From Octadecabacter sp. B2R22 (GTDB lineage: Bacteria > Pseudomonadota > Alphaproteobacteria > Rhodobacterales > Rhodobacteraceae), in NCBI RefSeq assembly GCF_018861045.1, contig NZ_JAHKQJ010000002.1, positions 62,001-126,000 on the forward strand: 64,000 nucleotides of DNA. The letters are read 5' to 3'. A program made the translations under genes and the position numbers. How positions within the stretch are numbered: the first letter of the stretch is position 1; each line of letters begins with the position of its first letter. The notes under the pieces were generated by a model. The model was not told the origin of the DNA. It worked only from the letters and a program-made list of their open reading frames with translations, and made no database searches. Shown piece after piece: positions 20,201-27,501 of the stretch.

Positions 20201-20698
20201 GTGCTTGGATATGCTTACCGTCCAATCGACAACGAGCGTCTGAATCTACTGGCCAGCTACCGCTATTTCTACGACACCCTCGGGCAGGAAATCGATGGCG
20301 TTGCGAGTGCAGGCCCTGTTCAAGAAAGCCACGTCCTAAGCGTCGAAGCCAACTATGACTTGAACCAGAACTGGACGATTGCCGGTAAAGTTGGTGGTCG
20401 CTGGACCGAGAGTGCGCCCACAGCAGGTGATCTATTCACATCAAATGATGCATGGCTCGTCGTCGCAAACGCCCGATACCATCTTGTGCACCGTTGGGAT
20501 CTGTTGCTTGAGGGTCGGCACCTCGAACTCGTTGACGGACAGACGTCTGATACCAGTTTCTTGGGGGCCGCATATTATCACGTGAACAACAACGCTTCGA
20601 TCGGTGTGGGATATAATTTTGGCGAGTTTTCGGATGATCTGACGGATCTTACGTTTGATGACGATGGCGTCTTCGTAAACCTTGTCGCCAAGTTCTAA
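17207..20698 (+). CDS. Predicted outer-membrane beta-barrel protein paired with the giant repeat protein
   Basis: The product is about 1,163 residues. The start is uncertain: a GTG at 17186 overlaps the stop of the giant gene, and ATGs lie at 17207 and 17213. I take 17207 because it gives a compact signal peptide (hydrophobic core, then V-L-A-Q-D). Residues ~30-330 hold beta-sandwich-like domains with alternating V/I. Later comes a segment with RVTLVEGRDYQINAIQG. The last ~600 residues are amphipathic strands with many aromatic ends (YGGRVEHWL, FVQLDYAQSSG, ASIGVGYNFGEF) and the chain ends V-A-K-F, a C-terminal Phe typical of BAM substrates. I infer a large barrel that anchors or exports the giant neighbour; the pairing is strong but the function is not shown. 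Confidence 0.65.
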   Translation: MRMYKIALNHVSILALTASLAGTVVLAQDTINMPVLPNTEPETGPVGNDAGFVLSLDGVAVDADPQVEDRVRKADIALANADVQIQLDANDPVPQLDVEIAGTPRRYAVGDQISLISETNYPAFVVRGEMRIIDRGAQGGPRLLATIPVAANGQASVIIPEGRDIVVVHRVYDARGRYDETQALSLLTPDDRGQVDDVEEGSQFTANRNIPLASGATVTVSATNVPAGAVLETMGESIRPDRNGRLVINRILPPGEHVVDVDVTGGGQNIGLTRPIQVPGSEWFYVFVADLTYGRYSDELTDSTYTSATGRLQYYVEGETENGVQITSSLDTGEHELDEIFERLGDKDPNAILDRIDPNSGYATYGDDSTIVDHTPTSGRFYLRIEKDNNFGLWGDYQAQLTGNTFVRNERSLYGAQVHLEADTTTERGDIRTSLDVYAAQPDQAIGRDVFEGTGGSVYFLSAQDIQPGTQTVTVELRDAVTNRVIDRVTLVEGRDYQINAIQGLITLNEPLTNSLDRRVISTNVSGDEAVNLIVQYEYSPTTADVDSFSYGGRVEHWLSDDLRVGLSGTLDDDGVNEQQTVGADIRYELGDNSFVQLDYAQSSGSGFETSFSADGGLDFATDGATRTIGEGEAIKLEAQFELSQLGIAREGIVGGYFETRTEGFTALDYNVTATTGDETLYGLFLSADPEEGRLAYNVYADVYENGVGDERLELGAEIAAQITDQVGLVAAVEYLDETDISAATAGSRTDLALELTYAVNDSVDIYAFGQGTIVNDGLANNERYGIGAMAEVSNGWELGAEVSDGYGGLGAELFAVHTQDDNSSTYFGYELDPARTLTGIEDGFSSRDNGGRYVIGSRRQINEDVSVFGENTYDIFGDTQELIGAYGVTYSPRDFLSYTASFEQGSLRTSATDGDIDRQALSFGVRYEDNELRAAGRIEARFDDYEDPAIRDTQSFFAIVDADYRITEEKRLIFNLDYAATQDSDSTSFEEGTYIDAVLGYAYRPIDNERLNLLASYRYFYDTLGQEIDGVASAGPVQESHVLSVEANYDLNQNWTIAGKVGGRWTESAPTAGDLFTSNDAWLVVANARYHLVHRWDLLLEGRHLELVDGQTSDTSFLGAAYYHVNNNASIGVGYNFGEFSDDLTDLTFDDDGVFVNLVAKF

Positions 20699-20846
20699 CG
20701 AAAACCGAGGTGACAACTTGGGGCCTAGCCAAATGGGGTAGGCGCCTTGTTGGTGACCGTTTTGATCTGCACGCAGTAGTCAGAGGAATCCCTCAATCCA
20801 CCACAGCTTCAGGCAGGTGGGCGCCACTGTAAACGATACGTGAAGT
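20699..20846. other. Short region after the barrel gene, weak hairpin
   Basis: A weak imperfect hairpin (20723-20743, GCCTA pairing with TAGGC plus two inner pairs) may end the giant-barrel transcript. It has no T-run. No gene is present before the IS30 end. Confidence 0.3.
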
Positions 20847-20858
20847 GCGACTCTTGTT
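20847..20858. repeat. IS30 left inverted repeat
   Basis: GCGACTCTTGTT, the perfect complement of 21914-21925. Confidence 0.65.
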
Positions 20859-20876
20859 TGGGTCAGGGTAGGAGTG

Positions 20877-21878
20877 TCATCGCAATTCCTCCATCATCTT
20901 TTCGCGGAAGACTTCAGCGGGTGTTTTCCAGCCCAAGCATTTTCGGGGCGTGTTGTTGAGCCGGTCACAGATCTCTTTCATGTCCTGGTCCGTCATCAAG
21001 CGGATGTCTCGTTTACGCGGCAGCCAGCGTCTAGCGCGACGGTTGGTGTTCTCAACGGTTCCTTTCTGCCAAGGGGAGGAGGGATCGCAGAACCAGGTTT
21101 GGGTGCCAATCTTAGCCTGACGGTGCGGCCAGTCTATAAACTCTGATCCACGATCAAAGGTGATCGATCGACGTGCCTGATGGGGCAGGTCTTTGATTGC
21201 TTTGATGATCTTTCCCATCACGGATTTCGTACGCTTGTTGGGGTTATTCAGGATCACTCTGAACCGGCTGACACGCTCGACTAGCGAGGTGACGTTGGGC
21301 TGGACAAGTTGCTGTTTAAACAGCATCAAATCGCCTTCCCAGTGACCAAAATTACGGCGATGCGCAACATCATCGGGGCGGAACAAAATACTGACATCAC
21401 GGTGGAATTTTGGTTCTCGGCGTCTTCTGGTGCGTTGCGGCCTGCGAGCAACACGGTGCGTCGGCAGGTACCACCACAGATCATCGCGCATGCCGTCTTT
21501 CGAGTAGATGTAGCGGTAAATCGTTTCCTGACACACCCGCAGCTTGGCGCATTCTTGGATCATCCGATTGCCAATCTGCTCAGGCGTCCAGCCGTCTTTG
21601 ATCTGTTCAATGACACGCTTACATAGTTCTGGATGTTTGATGAGTTTACGGTCCCGCGCACGCCGATCAGCCTGCATCAAATGCGCAGCAGCGCCGTAGT
21701 ATCCATCGCATTTTGGCATGCATTCATCGCTGAAATGATTGCGTTTCAACTCACGGAAAATAGTCGACCGACAGCGTTTCAAAACACGTGCCATTTCGTT
21801 CACAGGGACTTTTGCATGTCTCCAGCGTTCGATTCTGCGTCGTTCTGTGATACTTAGTTGTGTAAAAGTCGTTCCTAT
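20877..21878 (-). CDS. IS30-family transposase with ATA in place of its start codon
   Basis: The DDE residues of IS30 are present: HWEGDLM (Asp), ITFDRGSEF (Asp) and WQKGTVENTNRRARRWLP (Glu). The N-terminal helix-turn-helix region reads ITERRRIERWRHAKVPVNEMA and STIFRELKRN. The homologous frame begins at 21876-21878 with ATA followed by GTTFTQLS, the expected N-terminus of this family. A GGAGG at 21886-21890 is seven bases upstream of that codon. The first conventional start in frame is a GTG at 21803, which would remove 25 residues from the DNA-binding region and lacks a good ribosome binding site. From ATA the protein is 333 residues. Expression is therefore probably weak or lost. Confidence 0.8.
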   Translation of the reverse strand: MGTTFTQLSITERRRIERWRHAKVPVNEMARVLKRCRSTIFRELKRNHFSDECMPKCDGYYGAAAHLMQADRRARDRKLIKHPELCKRVIEQIKDGWTPEQIGNRMIQECAKLRVCQETIYRYIYSKDGMRDDLWWYLPTHRVARRPQRTRRRREPKFHRDVSILFRPDDVAHRRNFGHWEGDLMLFKQQLVQPNVTSLVERVSRFRVILNNPNKRTKSVMGKIIKAIKDLPHQARRSITFDRGSEFIDWPHRQAKIGTQTWFCDPSSPWQKGTVENTNRRARRWLPRKRDIRLMTDQDMKEICDRLNNTPRKCLGWKTPAEVFREKMMEELR

Positions 21879-21913
21879 ACCGATTCCTCCTGCTAGATAA
21901 ACTACTGTTATCT

Positions 21914-21925
21914 AACAAGAGTCGC
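21914..21925. repeat. IS30 right inverted repeat
   Basis: AACAAGAGTCGC, the perfect complement of 20847-20858. The truncated phosphotransferase reading frame starts directly after it. Confidence 0.65.
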
Positions 21926-21926
21926 G

Positions 21927-22319
21927 GTTGGAAGTAGCGCGCGCCGGCTTGTTGCAACAACCGAACTACCACGATTGATGCACGGCGACCTCAATTATGA
22001 CACCATTATTCAGTCGGATCGTGGCTGGCTGGCGATTGACCCCAAAGGCATCGTCGCCGATCCCTGTTATGAGTTCGGTGTAGTTTTTCGCAATCCGCCT
22101 ATGGAACCAACTCGCATAGCCACGCCTCAACGAATTTTGAACCTTGCAAAGCTTTTGGCATCGGAAACAAATCTTGACGAGCAGCGCATCCTATAGTTCG
22201 GATTTGTGCATGTAGCGATGTCACTTGCCTATCACTTTGGCCGCACAACAAGCTTGTCTGAAACAGACCTTGCCATCTTTCAGTCATTCGATGGTCTGCC
22301 GCTTTCATTCCCATCTTAA
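21927..22319 (+). pseudogene. Truncated aminoglycoside/hydroxyurea phosphotransferase (APH(6)-like)
   Basis: The frame leaves the IS30 end and reads ARRLVATTELPRLMHGDLNYD, then IIQSDRGWLAIDPKGIVADP, CYEFGVVFRNP. HGDL-x-x-D is the catalytic loop and IDPKG the metal-binding motif of the APH(6)/hydroxyurea phosphotransferase family. The N-terminal lobe is missing, removed by the IS30 junction. A TAG at 22194-22196 interrupts the frame, which otherwise continues (FGFVHVAMSLAYHFGRTTSL) to TAA at 22317-22319. Two independent lesions mark it as a dead gene. Confidence 0.75.
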
Positions 22320-22841
22320 GGGCAAAGCTGTCGATTTCGTACGCTATTCCTATGCGTAATCACAGCTTAGACGACACACTTCAGCATCGGTAAGTTTCGA
22401 CGGTTGCGCCCTCCCGCAACCAACGCACTCTACAAAATTACCCGACATAGACGTCTGCACATGCTTAATAAACCTTGAGGGAAACGAATTTGTGCATGAC
22501 AATTTGCATGACATTTTTAGTGTGAGTGTTAAATTAATCATTTTTTATTAATGGCTTAATTGGCGTGACTCGCTGTGAAGAATCCTCCTCGGTCCGCCAC
22601 CTCCCTACTTGTTAGACGACACATAGGTCTGCCGTTGGTGGAGTTGTTGAAGTTGATCATGCATTGGGCGCCCTAAGATCAACGGTTAGATGATGTTCGC
22701 CCTTCATTTCAAAGCTCGTCCTTGCGCCGTGGTCGTATACGCGCGGGCGTTCGGTCCAAGACCGAGTTTGGTTCTTTTCGTTGAGGAAGGGGGGGGGCAA
22801 AAGCAGATTGTGCCAATCATCCAAAATATAGCGGGGGATCG
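22320..22841. other. Gene-free stretch between island and tct locus
   Basis: About 520 bases without a supported gene. It contains an AT-rich segment around 22520-22560 and a run of nine G near 22787-22798. The 63-codon minus-strand frame at 22350-22541 has no family features. This stretch may mark the edge of the accessory region. Confidence 0.4.
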
Positions 22842-23852
22842 TTATTCATCCTGCACAATCGCATCTTCCCATTCGCGGATGAATGCACTGCGTTTCATCT
22901 GGTCCAGATAAGTCATCAATGCGGGATTTAGGGCGATGGTTGTTTGCCCTTCATTTGCTTCGCTTGGCGACAGCGGAGGGAGAGGGAAGTGCGTCGGGTC
23001 ACCATTCGCCTGCAGCGTCAGGAGATGGCGAATGAAGTCTTCGGCCACGAGCGGGTCGGTGGCACCGCGAGAGGCCAGTACCGTGCGCATCATCGTCGTT
23101 GGGAATTCAGACGGCAGGATGACCAATAACTCGTTGGAGCTTTCGGCACGCACCTGTGCATAGCTTCCCAAGACATTGTAAGCCATGATCAGATCGCCAG
23201 AGATTAAGTCATCGATCATCTGGCCTGAACAGCAATAAAGGCGCGCGTTGATGCGGCCCATAACTTCGGTCAAGCGCCAAAAGGTTTCAGACGCGCGCGC
23301 ATCTTGAGTGGCGAACAGATAGCCCAGGCCGGATTGTCGAACGTCATAGGTTCCGACCTTGCTTTGAAATCGGTCGGGATTATCCCGCATCAATTGGATC
23401 AGGTCTTGGCGGGTGTTGGGGATTGGCAAATCACCCAAAGCGCTGCGGTTTACGACAATTGCTGCTGGCTCGGACGTAAATGCAAACAGGCTGTCGTGCC
23501 ATTGGGCCCAATCGGGGTGGTTGACGTCAAACAGCCGCGCTGCAAATCCGTCGTTGGCAAGTTTCAGTTGCAGGTCCATCGCGCTGGAGATGACCACATC
23601 GAAGTCATTGGGTGTTTCGCGAAAAATCCTGTTTAGGTCGGCGGTCCCGGTCACAAGGTATTCTACGGACACCGCTGGATTGGCCGCGATGAAGTCATCG
23701 ATGATGGGCGCAAAGAACGAGGTGTCCGTGCTGGATAGGATGCGCAATGTTGTATCGGCGTTTTCCGCGCCGAACATTCTCTGGTCTTCCCAGTCTTGGG
23801 CCATCGCGACCAGTGGTGCCAAACACAGGGCTAGAAGTGCAAGGTAACGCAT
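22842..23852 (-). CDS. Periplasmic binding protein (ABC family 1 type) coupled to TctE
   Basis: The 336-residue product has a signal peptide (L-L-A-L-C-L-A-P-L-V-A-M-A-Q-D) and the fold pattern of extracellular solute-binding proteins of the iron/thiamine type. Examples are the LRILSSTDTSFFAPIIDDF opening, an FDVVISSAMD loop, and the GDLIMAYNVLGSYA segment. No permease or ATPase gene is nearby. It starts inside the last 22 bases of the sensor kinase gene, so it is translated with tctD and tctE. I infer a ligand-presenting partner for the kinase in the periplasm, since transport is carried out by TctCBA encoded divergently. An orphan transporter subunit is the alternative. Confidence 0.75.
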   Translation of the reverse strand: MRYLALLALCLAPLVAMAQDWEDQRMFGAENADTTLRILSSTDTSFFAPIIDDFIAANPAVSVEYLVTGTADLNRIFRETPNDFDVVISSAMDLQLKLANDGFAARLFDVNHPDWAQWHDSLFAFTSEPAAIVVNRSALGDLPIPNTRQDLIQLMRDNPDRFQSKVGTYDVRQSGLGYLFATQDARASETFWRLTEVMGRINARLYCCSGQMIDDLISGDLIMAYNVLGSYAQVRAESSNELLVILPSEFPTTMMRTVLASRGATDPLVAEDFIRHLLTLQANGDPTHFPLPPLSPSEANEGQTTIALNPALMTYLDQMKRSAFIREWEDAIVQDE

Positions 23853-25201
23853 GCGCCGCCCTCCGGTCTATTATGCAGAGACATTGTACCACCATGTGCA
23901 GTGGTGACTTCTTTGGCGATCGTTAGGCCGAGACCTGACCCCACCTTGTTTCCCGTATCTTTGCCACGCACGAACCTGCCTGACAGGGTCGCAATCTCAT
24001 CGGGGGCAAAACCGGGCCCGCCGTCCAGAACGCTTATGTTTACAGTTGGTGTGGTAGAGACATCAATGACGACGGCTGTTTCAGCAGGCGCATATTTTAG
24101 CGCGTTGTCGATCAGATTGCGCAGCGCGTTTTGCAGCAAGATAGCATCGCCAGATAGGATGGCGGGCCCCTCCGATTTCAAGGTCAACGTGATGTCTTTC
24201 ATGTCTGCGACGGGTGTCATCCGTTGAACCAGTTCGCGCAAGAGTTCGACCAGATTGACGTCTTCCGTTTCTAGGTTCTCGGCGCGAAACGTTACCATCG
24301 CGTGATCTAGCAATTGGCCCGCGGCACGGCTGCTTTCGTCGATCGCACGCACCATGGATTGCAGGGCCGCGCGGTTGTCGGCGTGTTCTACCCGCTGCAA
24401 CGTGGCTTCGGCATGAGACCGGACGGTGGCTAGAGGCGTGCGAATACGGTGAGCGGCTTCGGCGATGAAGTCCTCAGATTGAGTCAGCGTATGATCTAAG
24501 CGCGACATGAATGTGTTGAGCGACCCCACCAAAGGGCCCATTTCACTTGGAACGGGCTTTGTCACGGGGCTAAGGTCTTGCGGCCCGCGGCGGGTAACCG
24601 ACCGTGTTAGCCTGTGCAGTTGGCCACTGGTTACAGATGCGGCCCAAAGGGCGAGGACGGATGACAAGACAAAGAACCCCAATCCAATCAGCGCGACATT
24701 GCGCGAGATGACGCTGAGGCTGTCTGACAAGGCGTCTTGGGTTTGTGCGATGGACACCGAAACCGTGCGTGGCCCGTCGGACCCGATCAAGACCCGCGCG
24801 CCTGTCGCGACGCGGATCGGGTCGCCGTTAAAGACGGCGTTGGTGAACTGGTTCTGATCAGGTGAGGCCGTGTCGGGAGTCTGGAGTTTGTCATACCCCG
24901 AAAGAAGCGTTCCGTTTTCATAGATCGCATAAAACACGCGGTCGTCTGCGGCTGTTCCAAGCATGGATAAAGACGAATAGGGGAAATCCAACGTCACACG
25001 TCCATCACGGATAATAGCCGTGTCCAAGATGGACGACATCGATGCATTGAGAATGTTGTCTTGGCCTTGCTGGGCGACTTGCGTGGCAAGGGCGCGGACG
25101 ACGACAAAAAGGATGGCAGCCAAGACAGCGGCGCCGCCCGTCAGGATCAAGGCCAAGCGGTTGCGAAGTGATCCTGAGACATTCACATCATCCGTCATCA
25201 T
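23831..25201 (-). CDS. tctE: TctE-type sensor histidine kinase
   Basis: The 456-residue kinase has two transmembrane segments (about 16-36 and 168-190) enclosing a periplasmic sensor domain, a HAMP-like linker, and a HisKA domain with AAHRIRTPLATV (His near residue 250). The HATPase domain has an N-box (LRNLIDNALKYAP), G1 (DGGPGF) and G2 (GSGLGLTIAKEV). It overlaps the response regulator gene by 14 bases and the downstream binding-protein gene by 22. TctE/BctE kinases sense tricarboxylates or related acids, usually with the help of a binding protein. The gene symbol is assigned by context with tctCBA and not by substrate evidence. Confidence 0.85.
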   Translation of the reverse strand: MMTDDVNVSGSLRNRLALILTGGAAVLAAILFVVVRALATQVAQQGQDNILNASMSSILDTAIIRDGRVTLDFPYSSLSMLGTAADDRVFYAIYENGTLLSGYDKLQTPDTASPDQNQFTNAVFNGDPIRVATGARVLIGSDGPRTVSVSIAQTQDALSDSLSVISRNVALIGLGFFVLSSVLALWAASVTSGQLHRLTRSVTRRGPQDLSPVTKPVPSEMGPLVGSLNTFMSRLDHTLTQSEDFIAEAAHRIRTPLATVRSHAEATLQRVEHADNRAALQSMVRAIDESSRAAGQLLDHAMVTFRAENLETEDVNLVELLRELVQRMTPVADMKDITLTLKSEGPAILSGDAILLQNALRNLIDNALKYAPAETAVVIDVSTTPTVNISVLDGGPGFAPDEIATLSGRFVRGKDTGNKVGSGLGLTIAKEVTTAHGGTMSLHNRPEGGACVTLHF

Positions 25202-25856
25202 CCAGCCTATACCCTATGCCGCGCAGCGTCTTAATTTGCACCCGCGACCCCTCGAGGTGTTTGCGTAGGCGGCCAATATACACCTCAATCGCGTTTTCGG
25301 ATACGTCATCATCATAAGAAAACAACCGATCAACGAGCTTCTGTTTCGAAAACACCTGTCCCTTGGACGTAATTAGAAGTTCCAGAAGCCGCAGTTCGCG
25401 ATTACGCAGGTTAATGTTCTTACCTTTTACGCTGAGGTGGCCTGCAAGCGTGTCAAACTCAACGTCTCCGACCGTCAAAACAGATTGTGCAGAACCGGAT
25501 TTTCGGCGTAAAACGGCGCGGCATCTGGCCTGTAGTTCGGAGTGATCAAAGGGCTTGGTGACATAGTCATCTGCCCCGAGATCCAACATACTGATTCGAT
25601 CAGACACCTGACTGCGGGCCGTTAGAACGATGATTGGCGTGTCGTTTTGGGCTGCGCGGTGCTGTTTAAGGAAGCTGCGACCGTCCCCGTCAGGTAACAT
25701 AATATCAAGCAGGATAAGGTCGTATTCACCCGTTGATGCAAAGGCGGTGGCGTCCGCAATTTTTGCAGCGTGATCAACGATATGACCGTCCAGGCGGATA
25801 CGCGCTGAAATCGCGTTTGCGAGGTCCATGTTGTCTTCGACGAGCAGGTATTTCAT
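25188..25856 (-). CDS. tctD: TctD-type response regulator (OmpR family)
   Basis: The 222-residue product starts MKYLLVEDN. It has a receiver domain with the acidic pair near residues 7-8, phospho-acceptor Asp51 in LILLDIMLPDGDG, and the conserved Lys in VTKPFDH. A winged-helix DNA-binding domain follows (NRELRLLELLITSKGQVFSKQ, then VEVYIGRLRKHLE-like IEVYIGRLRKHLEGS and LRGIGYRL). A longer frame exists upstream but the family starts at this Met. It is divergent from tctC and should activate that operon from the 101-base spacer. Confidence 0.9.
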   Translation of the reverse strand: MKYLLVEDNMDLANAISARIRLDGHIVDHAAKIADATAFASTGEYDLILLDIMLPDGDGRSFLKQHRAAQNDTPIIVLTARSQVSDRISMLDLGADDYVTKPFDHSELQARCRAVLRRKSGSAQSVLTVGDVEFDTLAGHLSVKGKNINLRNRELRLLELLITSKGQVFSKQKLVDRLFSYDDDVSENAIEVYIGRLRKHLEGSRVQIKTLRGIGYRLDDDG

Positions 25857-25957
25857 TGGCGCATTTATCCGATATTTGGCGTGACAGGTCCGTGTCAGGT
25901 TGGTGTGGTTTGTTCTCTGCACAGCCGTGGGAGACGGCTACCAAATGGGAGAAGAAC
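25857..25957. promoter_or_regulatory. Divergent tctD / tctC control region
   Basis: The 101-base spacer contains a perfect inverted repeat, TGACA at 25882-25886 and TGTCA at 25893-25897 with six bases between, overlapping a direct ACAGGT/TCAGGT pair. A second short hairpin (AGCCGT/ACGGCT, about 25923-25939) lies close to the tctC ribosome binding site. The first is a good candidate TctD site; this is inference. Confidence 0.45.
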
Positions 25958-26944
25958 ATGACAACGATGAAAATGGGCCGTCGCGCCCTGATCGCAACTG
26001 CGGTTGCTACCTTGGGCCTTGGGAACGCAGCCTTCGCTGACGGCCACCAAGTCCTTGATGATATCCACTTCATTATTCCCGGCGGCGCCGGTGGCGGCTG
26101 GGACGGCACAGCACGCGGCACAGGCGAAGCCCTGACCGAAGCTGGCATCGTCGGCTCTGCGTCTTATGAAAACATGTCCGGTGGCGGCGGTGGCGTTGCG
26201 ATCGGTTATATGATCGAGAACGCAGACAGCAACCACGGCACTTTGATGGTCAACTCGACCCCTATCGTGATCCGCTCACTGACGGGCGTTTTCCCGCATA
26301 ACTTCCGTGACCTGACATTGGTCTCGGGCACTATCGGCGATTACGCTGCGATTGTTGTGCCTGCGGGCAGCGACGTGACCAACATGGAAGAGTTCTTGGC
26401 CGTGTATGACGCGGATCCAGCTGGCACACCAATTGGTGGCGGATCTGTTCCGGGCGGTATGGACCACCTCGTTGCAGCCATGGTTATGGAAGCATCTGGT
26501 CGTGACGCATTGGGTGTGAACTACATCCCGTACGACGCTGGTGGTACTGCGATGGCGGCTCTGCTGTCTGGCGAAATCAAAGCGCTTTCCACGGGCTTTT
26601 CTGAAGCGGTCGATCTGGCCAATCAGGGCGAAGTTCAAATCATTGGCGTGACAGCTGATGCCCGCGTTGACGCGGCACCAGAAGCGATGACCATGATGGA
26701 GCAGGGCATCGATACAACCTTCGTCAACTGGCGTGGTTTCTTTGCGGTTCCTGGCCTGCCACAAGAGCAGCTGACAGCGTACCAAGATGCGATTGCTGCG
26801 ATGTATGACACCGAAGAGTGGGAAGCAGTTCGCGCCCGCAACGGTTGGGTTAACATCCACAACTCAGGTGATGATTTCCAAACGTTCCTTGAAGAGCAGG
26901 AAACGGCCATTGGCGATCTGATGACAAAACTGGGCTTCCTCTAA
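25958..26944 (+). CDS. tctC: TctC tripartite tricarboxylate-type periplasmic binding protein
   Basis: The start is the ATG after GGGAGAAG. The 328-residue product has a signal peptide (T-A-V-A-T-L-G-L-G-N-A-A-F-A) and the TctC pattern FIIPGGAGGGWDGTARG in the first mature strand, an ATP-independent ligand loop typical of the family. GGGSVPGGMDHL and MEQGIDTTFVNWRGFFAVPG are also family signatures. It delivers a carboxylate (citrate, tartrate, aromatic acids or others) to the TctAB permease. The first gene of tctCBA, it is followed by a strong hairpin that likely sets its higher expression over tctB and tctA. The ligand cannot be read from the sequence. Confidence 0.9.
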   Translation: MTTMKMGRRALIATAVATLGLGNAAFADGHQVLDDIHFIIPGGAGGGWDGTARGTGEALTEAGIVGSASYENMSGGGGGVAIGYMIENADSNHGTLMVNSTPIVIRSLTGVFPHNFRDLTLVSGTIGDYAAIVVPAGSDVTNMEEFLAVYDADPAGTPIGGGSVPGGMDHLVAAMVMEASGRDALGVNYIPYDAGGTAMAALLSGEIKALSTGFSEAVDLANQGEVQIIGVTADARVDAAPEAMTMMEQGIDTTFVNWRGFFAVPGLPQEQLTAYQDAIAAMYDTEEWEAVRARNGWVNIHNSGDDFQTFLEEQETAIGDLMTKLGFL

Positions 26945-26957
26945 GAGAAGACCATTC

Positions 26958-26990
26958 GGCAGAGCGGTTCGCCCGCTCTGCCACTTTTAT
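26958..26990 (+). terminator. Intercistronic hairpin after tctC
   Basis: A 10-base-pair stem (26958-26967 with 26973-26982) and five-base loop is followed by a T-rich stretch (ACTTTTATTTCTT). It sits between the binding-protein gene and the permease genes, so it probably acts as a partial terminator or mRNA 3'-end stabiliser. Confidence 0.7.
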
Positions 26991-27014
26991 TTCTTGAAAA
27001 TTGGGGGTTGGCTG

Positions 27015-27497
27015 ATGGCCTTGGATCGTTGGATCGCACTTGTCCTGTTGGGCATCTGCATTGTTTATGGCTACACCGCGTGGTTCACGATGGACGGCAG
27101 CCTTGCGCCATTCATGCGTCGCAACCCGATCTGGCCAAGCACATTCCCCAAGGTGCTTTCGATTATTGGTATCGTTGCCTCGCTCGTCATTTTGCTCGGG
27201 CTTGAGAAGGGCGAAGAGAAGATCGGCGATATCGATCACCGTCGTTTGGGTGACTACTTCATCGGGCAGGCGTTGTTCCTGCTGGGTTTGATGGTTGTTT
27301 ACGCCCTGTGCTTGCGTCCGTTGGGATTTGTGTTCTCAACCTCGGCTTTTTTGATCATCGGATCATTCATTCTGGGCGAGCGTAAGTGGCACGTGATGGT
27401 CCCCGTCGCGCTAATCGCGACAGGTGCTGTTTGGTATCTCGTGCAAGAGGTGCTGGGCATCTTCTTGCGTCCTTTGCCGTTCTTCATGGGGGTGTAA
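27015..27497 (+). CDS. tctB: TctB small permease subunit
   Basis: The 160-residue membrane protein has four predicted helices, starting with WIALVLLGICIVYGYTAW, the usual TctB layout (140-190 residues). The ATG has GGGGG upstream; a TTG seven codons earlier is less likely. The stop lies five bases before tctA. TctB is the accessory subunit of the sodium- or proton-driven TTT transporters. Confidence 0.85.
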   Translation: MALDRWIALVLLGICIVYGYTAWFTMDGSLAPFMRRNPIWPSTFPKVLSIIGIVASLVILLGLEKGEEKIGDIDHRRLGDYFIGQALFLLGLMVVYALCLRPLGFVFSTSAFLIIGSFILGERKWHVMVPVALIATGAVWYLVQEVLGIFLRPLPFFMGV

Positions 27498-27501
27498 CGC
27501 A

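Larger units (their letters stand above)
20847..21925 (-). mobile_element. IS30-family insertion sequence
   Basis: A leftward IS30-type transposase is bracketed by a 12-base perfect inverted repeat, GCGACTCTTGTT at 20847-20858 and its reverse complement at 21914-21925. The span is about 1.08 kb, normal for IS30. On the right it has cut into an APH-like gene, whose N-terminal part is not found on the left side. The exact tips of the element could extend a few bases beyond these repeats. Confidence 0.8.

Noticed and set aside
22787-22798. Run of nine G as a possible phase-variable tract
   Set aside because: It lies in a gene-free stretch with no reading frame or promoter to switch.
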